This document shows, piece by piece, positions 17,203-24,320 of a stretch of 62,628 nt of DNA. Under the pieces are notes generated by a model, which worked only from the letters and a program-made list of their open reading frames with translations, did not search any database and was not told the origin of the DNA. Every line of letters starts with the position of its first letter. Positions within the stretch are counted from its first letter, which is position 1. This DNA is from Bacillota bacterium (lineage in GTDB: Bacteria; Bacillota; Clostridia; Acetivibrionales; DUMC01). The stretch is from the NCBI GenBank assembly GCA_013314855.1, contig JABUEW010000004.1:1-62628 (forward strand), given 5' to 3'. A program made the translations under genes and the position numbers.

Positions 17203-18845
17203 TGGCACAAAGCGATTTACAACCGCAAGAAAAGCAAATTATCATCATCCCCGCCAATCCCCTCGTAGCCCAAAACAGGACATTCCCCCGGCAGCTTCGC
17301 GCCGCCGCATACTGCAGGGTCTCCACCGACCAGGAGGAACAGCTCACCAGCTACGAGGCGCAGGTGGCTTACTATACCGACAAGATCATGAGCAACCCAG
17401 AATGGACGCTGGCAGGCATATTCGCAGACGAAGGCATCACGGGGACATCGGTAAAAAAGCGCACCAACTTTCTGAGAATGATCCGTCTGTGCAGGAAGGG
17501 CAAGATTGATATCATACTGACCAAGTCTATCAGCCGGTTTGCGAGAAACACGGTAGACTGCCTGAACTACATCCGGGAACTCAAGGAGCTGGGGATAGCG
17601 GTCATTTTTGAAAACGAAAACATCAACACCATGAAAGCGGACACCGAAATTATTATCACCATGCTGGCAGGCTTCGCCCAGGCGCAGAGCGAGTCCATCA
17701 GCCAGAACGTCCGCTGGGGCAAGCGCCAGAGCTTCAAAAGCGGAAAGGTATCCTTCCAGTATTCAAGAATCTACGGATACGAAAGGGGCGAGAATGATAA
17801 GCCCAGGGTGGTCCCCGAACAGGCGGCTGTAGTGCGGCGGATATTTCAAAGCTATCTTGCCGGAAGCAGCGTGCCTGATATCAAGCGGATGCTGGAAGCG
17901 GAAGGCATCGCCGCGGCGGGAGGAAAGCCCCAATGGTCCGTCGGCGCCCTGCAGTACATGCTCCGGAACGAGAAATACTGCGGCGACGCCCTCCTGCAAA
18001 AGACCTTCGTGGAAAACTGCATCAGCAAGAAAACGAGGAAAAATAACGGCGAGCTACCCAAATACCTGGTTCAAAACCACCATGAGGCGATCATCGACCG
18101 TACGCTTTTTGAGAAAGTGCAAGCGGAAATCGCCCGCCGTGCCGGAAAGCGGAAGGTATCCGACAAGACCAGCAAAACCGGACAGTCCAAATACAGCGGA
18201 AGGTACGCCCTGACCGAGCTTCTTATCTGCGGCAACTGCGGTACTCCCTACAAGCGGGTGACCTGGTCAAAGCGGGGCAAGAAAAAGATCGTGTGGCGGT
18301 GCATCAGCCGGTTGGACTACGGCACGAAATACTGCAAAAGCTCCCCCACCGTCGATGAAGAAAGGCTTCAGGCAGCGGTGCTGAAAGCCATCAACGCCAT
18401 GATGAGCAATCGGGAACGGCTCATCGGTATCCTTAAAACCAATCTGAAAATCACGCTTTCTGAAAAAAGCAGCGGCGCGACCAATCCATACGCAATCGAA
18501 AACCGCATCCGCGAGCTGCAGGACAGCATGATGGAGTTGGTGGCGGTCGCGGCAAAGGCGGGAAACGCCGAAAGCTACGAGGACAAGTTCAGAGAAATTT
18601 CGGAGGAAATCAAATCCCTGCAGAAAACACTGGAGCAATACCAGGCGGAGCAAAACGGTCCGGATGAACTCGCCAGGCAGATGGATGACATCTGCAAGGC
18701 GCTGGAAGACGCCCCCTTTGAAATAACGGAATACAGCAACAACATTGTGCGGCAGTTTATCGACACCATCAAGGTGGTGAATGAAGATAAGCTGCTCTTT
18801 ATTTTCAAAGGCGGCATTACGATGGAACAACCGCTCACAATATAG
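17196..18845 (+). CDS. Large serine recombinase
   Basis: 549 residues. ATG 17196 has AAAGGAG about 10 nt upstream and lies inside the end of the preceding gene. The catalytic domain carries Ser43 in AAYCRVSTDQ and SRFARNTVD. The recombinase domain (YGYERGENDKPRVV...), zinc ribbon (CGNCGTPYKR ... CISR...YCKSS) and C-terminal coiled coil follow. It is similar in plan to the enzyme at 14712 but clearly diverged, so the pair may act as a heteromeric integrase. Sets of two or three adjacent serine recombinases occur on integrative elements of Firmicutes. Hairpin 18884-18912 closes the operon. Confidence 0.92.
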   Translation: MLMAQSDLQPQEKQIIIIPANPLVAQNRTFPRQLRAAAYCRVSTDQEEQLTSYEAQVAYYTDKIMSNPEWTLAGIFADEGITGTSVKKRTNFLRMIRLCRKGKIDIILTKSISRFARNTVDCLNYIRELKELGIAVIFENENINTMKADTEIIITMLAGFAQAQSESISQNVRWGKRQSFKSGKVSFQYSRIYGYERGENDKPRVVPEQAAVVRRIFQSYLAGSSVPDIKRMLEAEGIAAAGGKPQWSVGALQYMLRNEKYCGDALLQKTFVENCISKKTRKNNGELPKYLVQNHHEAIIDRTLFEKVQAEIARRAGKRKVSDKTSKTGQSKYSGRYALTELLICGNCGTPYKRVTWSKRGKKKIVWRCISRLDYGTKYCKSSPTVDEERLQAAVLKAINAMMSNRERLIGILKTNLKITLSEKSSGATNPYAIENRIRELQDSMMELVAVAAKAGNAESYEDKFREISEEIKSLQKTLEQYQAEQNGPDELARQMDDICKALEDAPFEITEYSNNIVRQFIDTIKVVNEDKLLFIFKGGITMEQPLTI

Positions 18846-18883
18846 GATATCCCGATGTGGAGTGAATAACAAAACCATCTTAG

Positions 18884-18912
18884 CGGAGCAAAGCAGCTCC
18901 GTTATTTCCATT
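18884..18912 (+). terminator. Terminator-like hairpin after recombinase operon
   Basis: AGCGGAGC pairs with GCTCCGTT around AAAGCA-type loop bases, followed by a short ATTTCC tail; it lies 39 nt after the last recombinase stop. Base composition turns A+T-rich from here on. Confidence 0.6.
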
Positions 18913-19130
18913 GAAATAAGCTGAATATGAATGATACAAGTTTTTCTGCTTTGTTAAGTTGAGTGCTCCGGAACTATTTATGTAGAATAGATTGGATTGT
19001 CAATTACTTGTTCAATTTGTCCGAGTATATAATGAAATAGCAAAACGAAGATCCATACCAACCATTTGATGTTTTTATCAATAATATAGTGACATCTTTT
19101 TTTACCTAACTTTCCAAAAATAAAATGTCG

Positions 19131-19180
19131 AAAACTGTCGTGTCATTGTAGAAGAAGATGACGTGGCAGTTTTTGTATTA
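19131..19180 (+). terminator. Hairpin with T-rich tail in the MFS leader
   Basis: The arms 19131-19147 (AAAACTGTCGTGTCATT) and 19157-19173 (GATGACGTGGCAGTTTT) pair over 17 positions with several G-U wobbles, and TTTTGTATT follows. It could terminate transcription from the left or be an attenuator. Confidence 0.5.
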
Positions 19181-19251
19181 TGGTGAGACAGATATATTCC
19201 CTTGTTGTTGAATCAGGTAGTTCAACGACGTGAATAGGATGGGATTTAAAA

Positions 19252-19273
19252 TTGCAGATAGTATAATCTGCAA
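19252..19273 (+). promoter_or_regulatory. Inverted repeat overlapping a -10 box upstream of the MFS gene
   Basis: TTGCAGAT and ATCTGCAA are perfect inverted 8-mers separated by 6 nt, and TATAAT (19262-19267) lies between and within them. A repressor bound here would block the promoter. No good -35 box is visible, and no regulator gene is adjacent. Confidence 0.4.
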
Positions 19274-19333
19274 GATGTATAAACAACTGCCTTGCGTGAC
19301 ATTATTTAACGTTAACAGAATGGAGACCTTTAT

Positions 19334-20605
19334 ATGATACAATCGAAGTCAACATTATATAAAAACAACTTCTGGCTGCTTGCTTTGGAAGGCACTTTTG
19401 TTATGGCAGCAATAAGCTTCTTTAGCTCAAGCACAATCATACCAGTATTTATTAATACCATGACTAACAGTAAGCAGCTTGTTGGACTTACCATTACATT
19501 AGGCTCGTTTTTTATGTATCTGGGTCGTCTGCTTATAGGACCATTTATACCACACATAAAGAACCATGCAAAGTTTTCTACAACCCTAATGTTTATGACT
19601 CGTCCTATACTATTGCTGCCCGCACTTTTTATTTTCATTGGGCTAACTAAGGCATCTGTTATCGCATTGATAGCAGCATATGCGATTTTCTGGCTTTGTG
19701 ATGGCGCAGTAGTCCCCCCTTGGTCTGAGGTGCTTGCCAATACTGTGGATGAGCAAAGGCAAGGGAGGCTCCTGGGCTGGCAGATGTTATTAGGAGGTCT
19801 AGCGGGCATAGGAAACGGTGCTCTCATAAATATACTCCTTGCAAATCCTCAGTTTGATATAAAACTTGCGTTCGGTTGGATTTTTCTAATCGGAGGGATA
19901 TTTTCCGTCCTTTCCTGTGTAACGATGGCTTTTGTAAAAAACGCACCTCATCCTCACAAAACTGGTAAGATTGATATAATTGGTTATTATAAAGGGCTGC
20001 CTAAATGCTTAAAAAGTGAAAAGGATTACGCACGCATGATGGGGATACAATTCATGTTTCTAACAGCTGCTATGTGCACTCCGTTCACAATACTATTTGC
20101 CAGTGATCAACTTAAAATGCCACAGAACATGATCGCATTGCTCATTCTCGCTCAGACCTTAGGTGCACCGATTGGAGGTTGGATGTGGGGCCAGATATGC
20201 GACCGTATAGGGGCGCACAACGGCATCAAACTGGCAGGTGCAAATATACTGCTGATAGCTTTTCTATCCCTGCTTGCTTTTGTTTTAGAAGCTCTAAATC
20301 CAATGATTATTATGCTCCCGGTTTTGTTTTTAGCCGGTATAAGTAGTGGTGTATGGTCATGTTATTATATATACACAGTACAGGTAGTCAGTCCTGAATC
20401 ACGTCCCTCCTGCCTGGTATTATCATGTGTTATTACGCTTCCAGCCTCATTTGCCAGCTACGTTGCCGGTTACATATTAGAAATGTTTGGCTTTGCTGTG
20501 CTATTCTTCATATCTATCATATTGACGCTTGTCGGTATGACTCTTGCATGGAGGCTGAGGCCAAGCAAGACGGTGGTGGCTGAAAAAAATGCTCTCGAAA
20601 TATAA
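19334..20605 (+). CDS. MFS transporter
   Basis: 423 residues with about 12 hydrophobic segments. ATG 19334 has GGAG about 9 nt upstream. Two six-helix halves are separated by a polar loop around residues 205-235 (KNAPHPHKTGKIDIIGYYKG). The WGQICDRIGAHNG segment after helix 7-8 resembles the MFS motif-A loop. The first-half motif A is weak, so this belongs to a divergent MFS branch. Substrate cannot be told from sequence; drug or metabolite export is possible. The leader has a promoter-overlapping inverted repeat, suggesting repressor control. The gene stands alone, with hicAB facing it. Confidence 0.85.
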   Translation: MIQSKSTLYKNNFWLLALEGTFVMAAISFFSSSTIIPVFINTMTNSKQLVGLTITLGSFFMYLGRLLIGPFIPHIKNHAKFSTTLMFMTRPILLLPALFIFIGLTKASVIALIAAYAIFWLCDGAVVPPWSEVLANTVDEQRQGRLLGWQMLLGGLAGIGNGALINILLANPQFDIKLAFGWIFLIGGIFSVLSCVTMAFVKNAPHPHKTGKIDIIGYYKGLPKCLKSEKDYARMMGIQFMFLTAAMCTPFTILFASDQLKMPQNMIALLILAQTLGAPIGGWMWGQICDRIGAHNGIKLAGANILLIAFLSLLAFVLEALNPMIIMLPVLFLAGISSGVWSCYYIYTVQVVSPESRPSCLVLSCVITLPASFASYVAGYILEMFGFAVLFFISIILTLVGMTLAWRLRPSKTVVAEKNALEI

Positions 20606-20784
20606 GTAAGCACGTCTTAAATAATCGATTTGCAATAGAGGACTATTTTCCAAGTAAAAGACGTTATCAATGAAGTTGATCAGTGCCCTTATCGATACGT
20701 GAAAGTATGACCAAAGAACGAAAAGTATTATGACCAAAGAACAAGAGGGCAAGCTTTGAAGCTTGCCTCTAGTTTGATTATTAT
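20606..20784. other. Intergenic region with direct repeat and two-way terminator
   Basis: A 13-14-nt direct repeat (ATGACCAAAGAAC) occurs at about 20707 and 20731. The symmetric hairpin GAGGGCAAGC/GCTTGCCTC at 20746-20768 lies between the convergent MFS and hicB genes and can end transcription from both sides; a T-rich tail is seen on the plus strand (TAGTTTGATTATT). Confidence 0.6.
20746..20775. terminator. Two-way terminator between MFS gene and hicB
   Basis: Near-perfect palindrome GAGGGCAAGCTTTGAAGCTT-GCCTC with a T-containing flank on the plus side, placed exactly between two converging genes. Confidence 0.7.
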
Positions 20785-21201
20785 TTACCGGTAAGTGTGT
20801 AGTCGTTCGATCAGGCCTTCTCTGAGTACCTGAGAAAAGTTGATACCTTGCTGAACCGCACGGTCATTGAGCCAACTCGGTATCGTCACCGTCTTTTTGA
20901 CTGATCGTTCGAAATGTGTCCGTGCATATTCATCGACATCGACCGAGACAAGGCTTACAAAAGCCTCAACATAATCATCATATTCGGCTGCCGGATCTAT
21001 ATTGTTAAGCTCAGAAGGAGCAGGGACTTCTTCGCCTTCCTTCTTCGCCGTATAGAGGTACCCAGCCAAGCAGTCGATAGCCATTTCCATCGCCTGTTCT
21101 AACGTTTCCCCGTCGGTTGCCAAGTGTCCAAGATCGGGAAATATGACCGAGTAGCCACCGGACTTCTCTTTGTAGAAGCAGGCTGGATAAACGGATAACA
21201 T
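20785..21201 (-). CDS. hicB: HicB-type antitoxin
   Basis: 138 residues. ATG at 21201 is preferred (AAAGGTGG about 6 nt upstream); a GTG at 21210 is the alternative. The N-terminal half is the HicB fold (YPACFYKEKSGGYSVIFPDLGHLATDGETLEQAMEMA), and the C-terminal part (KKTVTIPSWLNDRAVQQGINFSQVLREGL) is a ribbon-helix-helix-like DNA-binding segment. HicB neutralises the HicA mRNA interferase and usually represses the operon. It follows hicA by 77 bp on the same strand. Only one complete hicB exists in the window, because the left breakpoint of the 12.5-kb duplication lies within hicA and leaves hicB outside. Confidence 0.92.
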   Translation of the reverse strand: MLSVYPACFYKEKSGGYSVIFPDLGHLATDGETLEQAMEMAIDCLAGYLYTAKKEGEEVPAPSELNNIDPAAEYDDYVEAFVSLVSVDVDEYARTHFERSVKKTVTIPSWLNDRAVQQGINFSQVLREGLIERLHTYR

Positions 21202-21278
21202 AGCAACCACCTTTCTTTCTTTACAAGCCTTTCCATAAGGCTCGCCAGATTATAATTGACAGGCAGGGCAAGGGGCTA

Positions 21279-21461
21279 TTACTTCAACCCTGCCTGCTTG
21301 AGAACAGAGTTAACAACCGCCGGTTTTATATCGCCGCGATGGTTAGGTATAGTAACCTTACCGGGCTTTGTTGGATGCTTGTAATGAATGTGAGATCCGA
21401 CACTCGACTTTCGCACCCAGCCGTCGGCTGTTACTATTTTCTCCAATTCTCGAAATGTCAT
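21279..21461 (-). CDS. hicA: HicA-type mRNA interferase toxin
   Basis: 60 residues from ATG 21461, chosen because a perfect promoter (21484-21512) overlaps the longer open frame and AAGGGGTG lies upstream of this ATG. The dsRBD-like HicA fold is clear: MTFRELEKIV, DGWVRKSSVGSHIHYKHP with catalytic His24 in GSH, KVTIPNHRGDIKPAVVNSVLKQAGL. The length is typical for HicA. It cleaves mRNA and is held inactive by HicB. The tandem-duplication breakpoint falls at codon 39 (base 21347): everything upstream of this point is repeated at 33887-34001, everything downstream is not. Confidence 0.93.
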   Translation of the reverse strand: MTFRELEKIVTADGWVRKSSVGSHIHYKHPTKPGKVTIPNHRGDIKPAVVNSVLKQAGLK

Positions 21462-21483
21462 GCACAACACCCCTTGCATTAAT

Positions 21484-21512
21484 ATTATATCTTTTGATAC
21501 GTACAGTGTCAA
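21484..21512 (-). promoter_or_regulatory. hicAB promoter with TACGTA repeats
   Basis: On the minus strand: TTGACA, 17-bp spacer, TATAAT, all consensus. Two TACGTA hexamers flank the -35 box (one just upstream of TTGACA, one in the spacer) and are a plausible HicB operator. Confidence 0.9.
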
Positions 21513-21546
21513 TACGTATTAAATTGGCCCAGGTACATTTTCTTTC

Positions 21547-21687
21547 TATGACCCATTATATTCCGGAAAGATGCCACAGGTCTTAAAGAGCCTGTAAATT
21601 CACTTCGGGGCAAATCAAACTCACTCCTCGTCGGATTAACAGGCTCTACAAGTCTTTCGCACTATTTCGCTCATTATATGGGTCATG
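21547..21687. repeat. Nested inverted repeats upstream of mntA (MITE-like)
   Basis: The outer arms TATGACCCAT (21547-21556) and ATGGGTCATG (21678-21687) are inverted, with A/T-rich TTATAT next to both. The inner arms AGAGCCTGT (21587-21595) and ACAGGCTCT (21639-21647) are perfect 9-mers. There is no open frame inside. The structure resembles a small inverted-repeat element or an insertion remnant between the divergent hicAB and mntA-hepT operons. Confidence 0.5.
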
Positions 21688-21719
21688 TGCAAAAAATGCG
21701 CCCCGCCGCAAGGACCTGG

Positions 21720-21748
21720 TTGTAATATTATTGAAAATACTATATAAT
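21720..21748 (+). promoter_or_regulatory. mntA-hepT promoter
   Basis: TTGTAA, 17-bp spacer, TATAAT, 39 bp before the mntA start. GAGAGGAAAG just upstream of the ATG is the ribosome-binding site. Confidence 0.75.
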
Positions 21749-21787
21749 TAAATTGGAAATAGAGCATGGAGAGGAAAGCAATCTAAT

Positions 21788-22204
21788 ATGGATAAAGAAA
21801 TGATTGTAGCGAAAATAAAAGATTACTTTAATAGTACGAAAAACATTAGTGCTGTGTATTTATTTGGTTCAGTTGCAAAAAACAAGAACAGAAAAGATAG
21901 CGACATTGACATTGCGGTATTATTCTCCGAAGGTATGGATATGGTTGAAAGATTTGATGAAAAATTGAGGATTGCTTCCGAACTTGAAAGTATATTTCAT
22001 ACAAAAGTAGATGTAATAGACTTGGAAAGCGCTGACCTGTTTTTTGTTCATAAAATTATGGAGGAGAAAATATTGATTGTTGACATGGAAGTAAATAGAA
22101 GAGTTAAGTTTGAAGTTGCACAGCGAAGGAATTTTTTCGATAGACAATACTTTTATAAGCTCTACCATGAATGTGCCATGAAGAGATTGGAGGAAATGGA
22201 GTAA
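21788..22204 (+). CDS. mntA: MntA-type minimal nucleotidyltransferase antitoxin (copy 1)
   Basis: 138 residues. The nucleotidyltransferase signature is complete: G27-S28 in YLFGSVAKN, Asp39 and Asp41 in DSDIDIAV, and Asp75 in TKVDVIDLE. MntA proteins inactivate their HepT partner by adding AMP to a tyrosine in the HEPN active site. hepT starts 1 bp after the stop, so the two are co-translated. It is the first gene inside the duplicated unit, divergent from hicAB. Confidence 0.92.
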   Translation: MDKEMIVAKIKDYFNSTKNISAVYLFGSVAKNKNRKDSDIDIAVLFSEGMDMVERFDEKLRIASELESIFHTKVDVIDLESADLFFVHKIMEEKILIVDMEVNRRVKFEVAQRRNFFDRQYFYKLYHECAMKRLEEME

Positions 22205-22205
22205 T

Positions 22206-22628
22206 ATGGTGGATGTAAACGTAGTTCAGCGACGTTTGGTAGCATTGGAAGAGTACATAAATGATTTATTGGAAGTGAAAAATGAAATAAATTGGGATGT
22301 TTTTTCAACCGATAAAGTAATTAGAAGATATGTAGAACGTACGTTACATATGGCAGTGGAGGCCTGTTTAGATATAACAAATCATATAATTTCATATGAA
22401 GGTTATAGAGAACCCAGAGATAATAAAGATAGTTTTGAAATTTTAAAAGAACAGGGCATGATTTCAGAAGAATTAAGTGTACAGTTAAAAAAGATGGCTC
22501 AATTTAGAAATGTCATTGTACATGATTACCTTAGAATCCAGCCTGAAATTGTATATGCTATATTAAAAAAGAATGTTCCGGATCTCATAAGATTTGCAAA
22601 AAGTATAAAGAGCAGATTTATTGATTAA
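22206..22628 (+). CDS. hepT: HepT-type HEPN RNase toxin (copy 1)
   Basis: 140 residues, helical HEPN fold. The RNase motif R-x4-H-x-Y is present as Arg101-NVIV-His106-D-Tyr108; the tyrosine is the target of AMP addition in characterised MntA-HepT pairs. The start ATG at 22206 lies one base after the mntA stop. The pair functions as a toxin-antitoxin module in characterised members; the trigger here is unknown. Confidence 0.92.
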   Translation: MVDVNVVQRRLVALEEYINDLLEVKNEINWDVFSTDKVIRRYVERTLHMAVEACLDITNHIISYEGYREPRDNKDSFEILKEQGMISEELSVQLKKMAQFRNVIVHDYLRIQPEIVYAILKKNVPDLIRFAKSIKSRFID

Positions 22629-22692
22629 TAAAGAAGCAGCCAGCCTTTGATCTTTTCGGAAATCTTTCAATCCTGGAAAATATTGGGCATCA

Positions 22693-22721
22693 TTGACAAA
22701 CAATAGATAAGGATGTATAAT
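22693..22721 (+). promoter_or_regulatory. Promoter of the c-di-AMP riboswitch-hydrolase unit
   Basis: TTGACA, 17-bp spacer, TATAAT; transcription would start near 22728, about 40 nt before the aptamer. Confidence 0.88.
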
Positions 22722-22767
22722 ATTCATAAAGTGGTACAAGGCTTATAAATAAGGCAAAACTTATAGA

Positions 22768-22916
22768 AAAAAGCTGAATCCTCTTTGAAGAAAGAGGTAC
22801 GGAGGAACCTTATTTGAGGGGTTAATCTGTTCCGGTACATATCGTGGTTTACACGTGGACTTTCAGGAATGGTAGGGTGCCTATTACCGAACCCGTCAGC
22901 TAACTCCGGAAGCTTA
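22768..22916 (+). promoter_or_regulatory. c-di-AMP (ydaO/yuaA) riboswitch (copy 1)
   Basis: The class-specific segments are present: GCTGAATCCTC near 22773, GGAGGAACC at 22801, GAGGGGTTAATC, AGGGTGCC, and ACCGAACCCGTCAGCTAAC with a closing GGAAGC that pairs back to the start (AAGCT/AGCTT). This class senses c-di-AMP and often lies before cell-wall hydrolase and osmolyte genes, matching the NlpC/P60 gene 20 bp downstream. Ligand normally turns expression off. Confidence 0.92.
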
Positions 22917-22936
22917 AATAGGAGGACAAAAACAAA

Positions 22937-24136
22937 ATGTACAAATTAAGCAAGACCAACAAATTTACCAAAGTAAAAATGCCTTTAAGTGTTTTTACAG
23001 TCGTTCTACTTTTTATCCTTTATTCTCCCATTATATATGCAGATACCCTGAAAGAAGGAATAGTTAATGTCGAGTACCTTAATGTAAGGCAAAATCCCAG
23101 TACATCAGCCACAATTGTAGGTCAGCTTTTAAAAGATACTGAAGTGAAAATCAATGATAATTCTGGTGACTGGTATAATATTACATTTAACAATCTGACA
23201 GGGTGGGTATATGGAGATTACGTTACGGTAAAAGAAGCCTCAACGTCATCTTCCGGTGAATCTCCAAAACCTACAGGTTCTACTGGGGAAGAAGATAAGA
23301 AAACCGGGGTGGTAACGGCTACTGTCCTTAATGTAAGGGAAGGAGCCGGGACTTCTACAAAGGTAATAGCTCAACTGAACAATGGTATGGAAGTCAAAAT
23401 CCTAGAAGAAGATAATACCAAAGACGCATTCTGCTGGTATAAGGTAAATTATGGAAACATAAATGGTTGGGTGTCTGGTGAGTACATATCATTTAAAAAT
23501 GAGCCTATTGATGAAGGGGTCGTCAATGTCAGTGTTGCCAATGTCAGGAGCGGCCCAAGTTTAACCTCCGGTGTTGTTACCCAGCTAAAGAGCGGCAGTA
23601 AGGTCAATATTTATTCTTGGTATGGCGAGTGGTATAAGATAAAATTAGAAGATGGAAGTTTTGCCTGGATATTTGGAGAACTGGTAACTACAAGAAAGTC
23701 CTTGTTACCGAGAAGCAGTCTTGCCTCCAGAGGTGGAGCAACCGGTGGAGAGAGTTCCAGTTCCCTGGGACAGCAGATTGTAAATTATGCAAAGAAATTC
23801 CTCGGTGTTAGGTATGTATGGGGAGGGACAAGCCCTAACGGTTTTGATTGTTCTGGCCTTGTACAGTACGTCTTCAGGCAGTTTGGAATAAGTTTGAATC
23901 GTGTTGCTGCAGATCAGGCAAAACAGGGCACTAAAGTTACCAGAGCACAGTTGAAACCTGGGGATTTGGTTTTCTTTAATACTGATTCCGACAGTGTTAT
24001 TGATCATGTGGGCATATATATAGGCAACAACCAATTCATTCACGCATCTAACGGAAGGGGCAAGGTATTGATAGACCCGCTCAATTCCGGCTATTATAAT
24101 GGGAGACTTGTGACAGCAAGAAGGATAGTAAATTAG
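22937..24136 (+). CDS. Secreted SH3b x3 - NlpC/P60 peptidoglycan hydrolase (copy 1)
   Basis: 399 residues; AGGAGG lies just upstream of ATG 22937. A signal peptide or N-terminal anchor covers residues ~15-36. Three bacterial SH3 repeats follow (about 40-98, 120-183, 194-253; each with LNVR/ANVR and a GW/AW segment), then a Ser/Gly linker and an NlpC/P60 domain (about 283-399) with catalytic Cys305 in GFDCSG, His357 in DHVGIY and His369 in FIHAS. Such enzymes cut the D-Glu-diamino acid bond in peptidoglycan stem peptides. The c-di-AMP riboswitch ties its expression to wall or turgor signalling. A terminator follows, so it is a single-gene unit. Confidence 0.94.
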   Translation: MYKLSKTNKFTKVKMPLSVFTVVLLFILYSPIIYADTLKEGIVNVEYLNVRQNPSTSATIVGQLLKDTEVKINDNSGDWYNITFNNLTGWVYGDYVTVKEASTSSSGESPKPTGSTGEEDKKTGVVTATVLNVREGAGTSTKVIAQLNNGMEVKILEEDNTKDAFCWYKVNYGNINGWVSGEYISFKNEPIDEGVVNVSVANVRSGPSLTSGVVTQLKSGSKVNIYSWYGEWYKIKLEDGSFAWIFGELVTTRKSLLPRSSLASRGGATGGESSSSLGQQIVNYAKKFLGVRYVWGGTSPNGFDCSGLVQYVFRQFGISLNRVAADQAKQGTKVTRAQLKPGDLVFFNTDSDSVIDHVGIYIGNNQFIHASNGRGKVLIDPLNSGYYNGRLVTARRIVN

Positions 24137-24199
24137 GCGACAAAAGCACTAGAATAAGGAAAATGAAGTAGAAAAGTAAGTATTTAACCATTAACGATA

Positions 24200-24229
24200 A
24201 AAATACCCCGAAAAGGGGTATTTTTTTTA
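24200..24229 (+). terminator. Intrinsic terminator after the NlpC/P60 gene
   Basis: AAATACCCC pairs with GGGGTATTT around GAAAA, followed by a run of Ts. Confidence 0.95.
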
Positions 24230-24320
24230 TGTTTTTATGGTAGAAAAATATATAATTTTATGATATTATATACATATATTACATAAAATTACAATACACA
24301 TGCTTTGTGTAGGGGGAATA

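Larger units (their letters stand above)
18913..19333 (+). other. Leader region in front of the MFS transporter gene
   Basis: This A+T-rich stretch of 421 bp has no credible gene. It contains a long wobble-paired hairpin with a T-rich tail (19131-19180) and an 8-bp inverted repeat around a -10-like TATAAT (19252-19273), both described separately. The right end of the recombinase element might lie here, but I could not see matching att repeats. Confidence 0.4.

Noticed and set aside
13083-18845. Complete conjugative element
   Set aside because: Apart from recombinases and a sigma-like protein there is no relaxase, coupling protein or transfer gene, so a conjugative element cannot be claimed.
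21462-21512. Longer N-terminus for HicA (start at 21512)
   Set aside because: The extra codons cover the consensus promoter TTGACA-17-TATAAT; the ATG at 21461 has a ribosome-binding site and gives a normal 60-residue HicA.
24300-24320. Earlier ATG for comEC
   Set aside because: The AGGGGGA ribosome-binding site lies downstream of it and serves the ATG at 24321.
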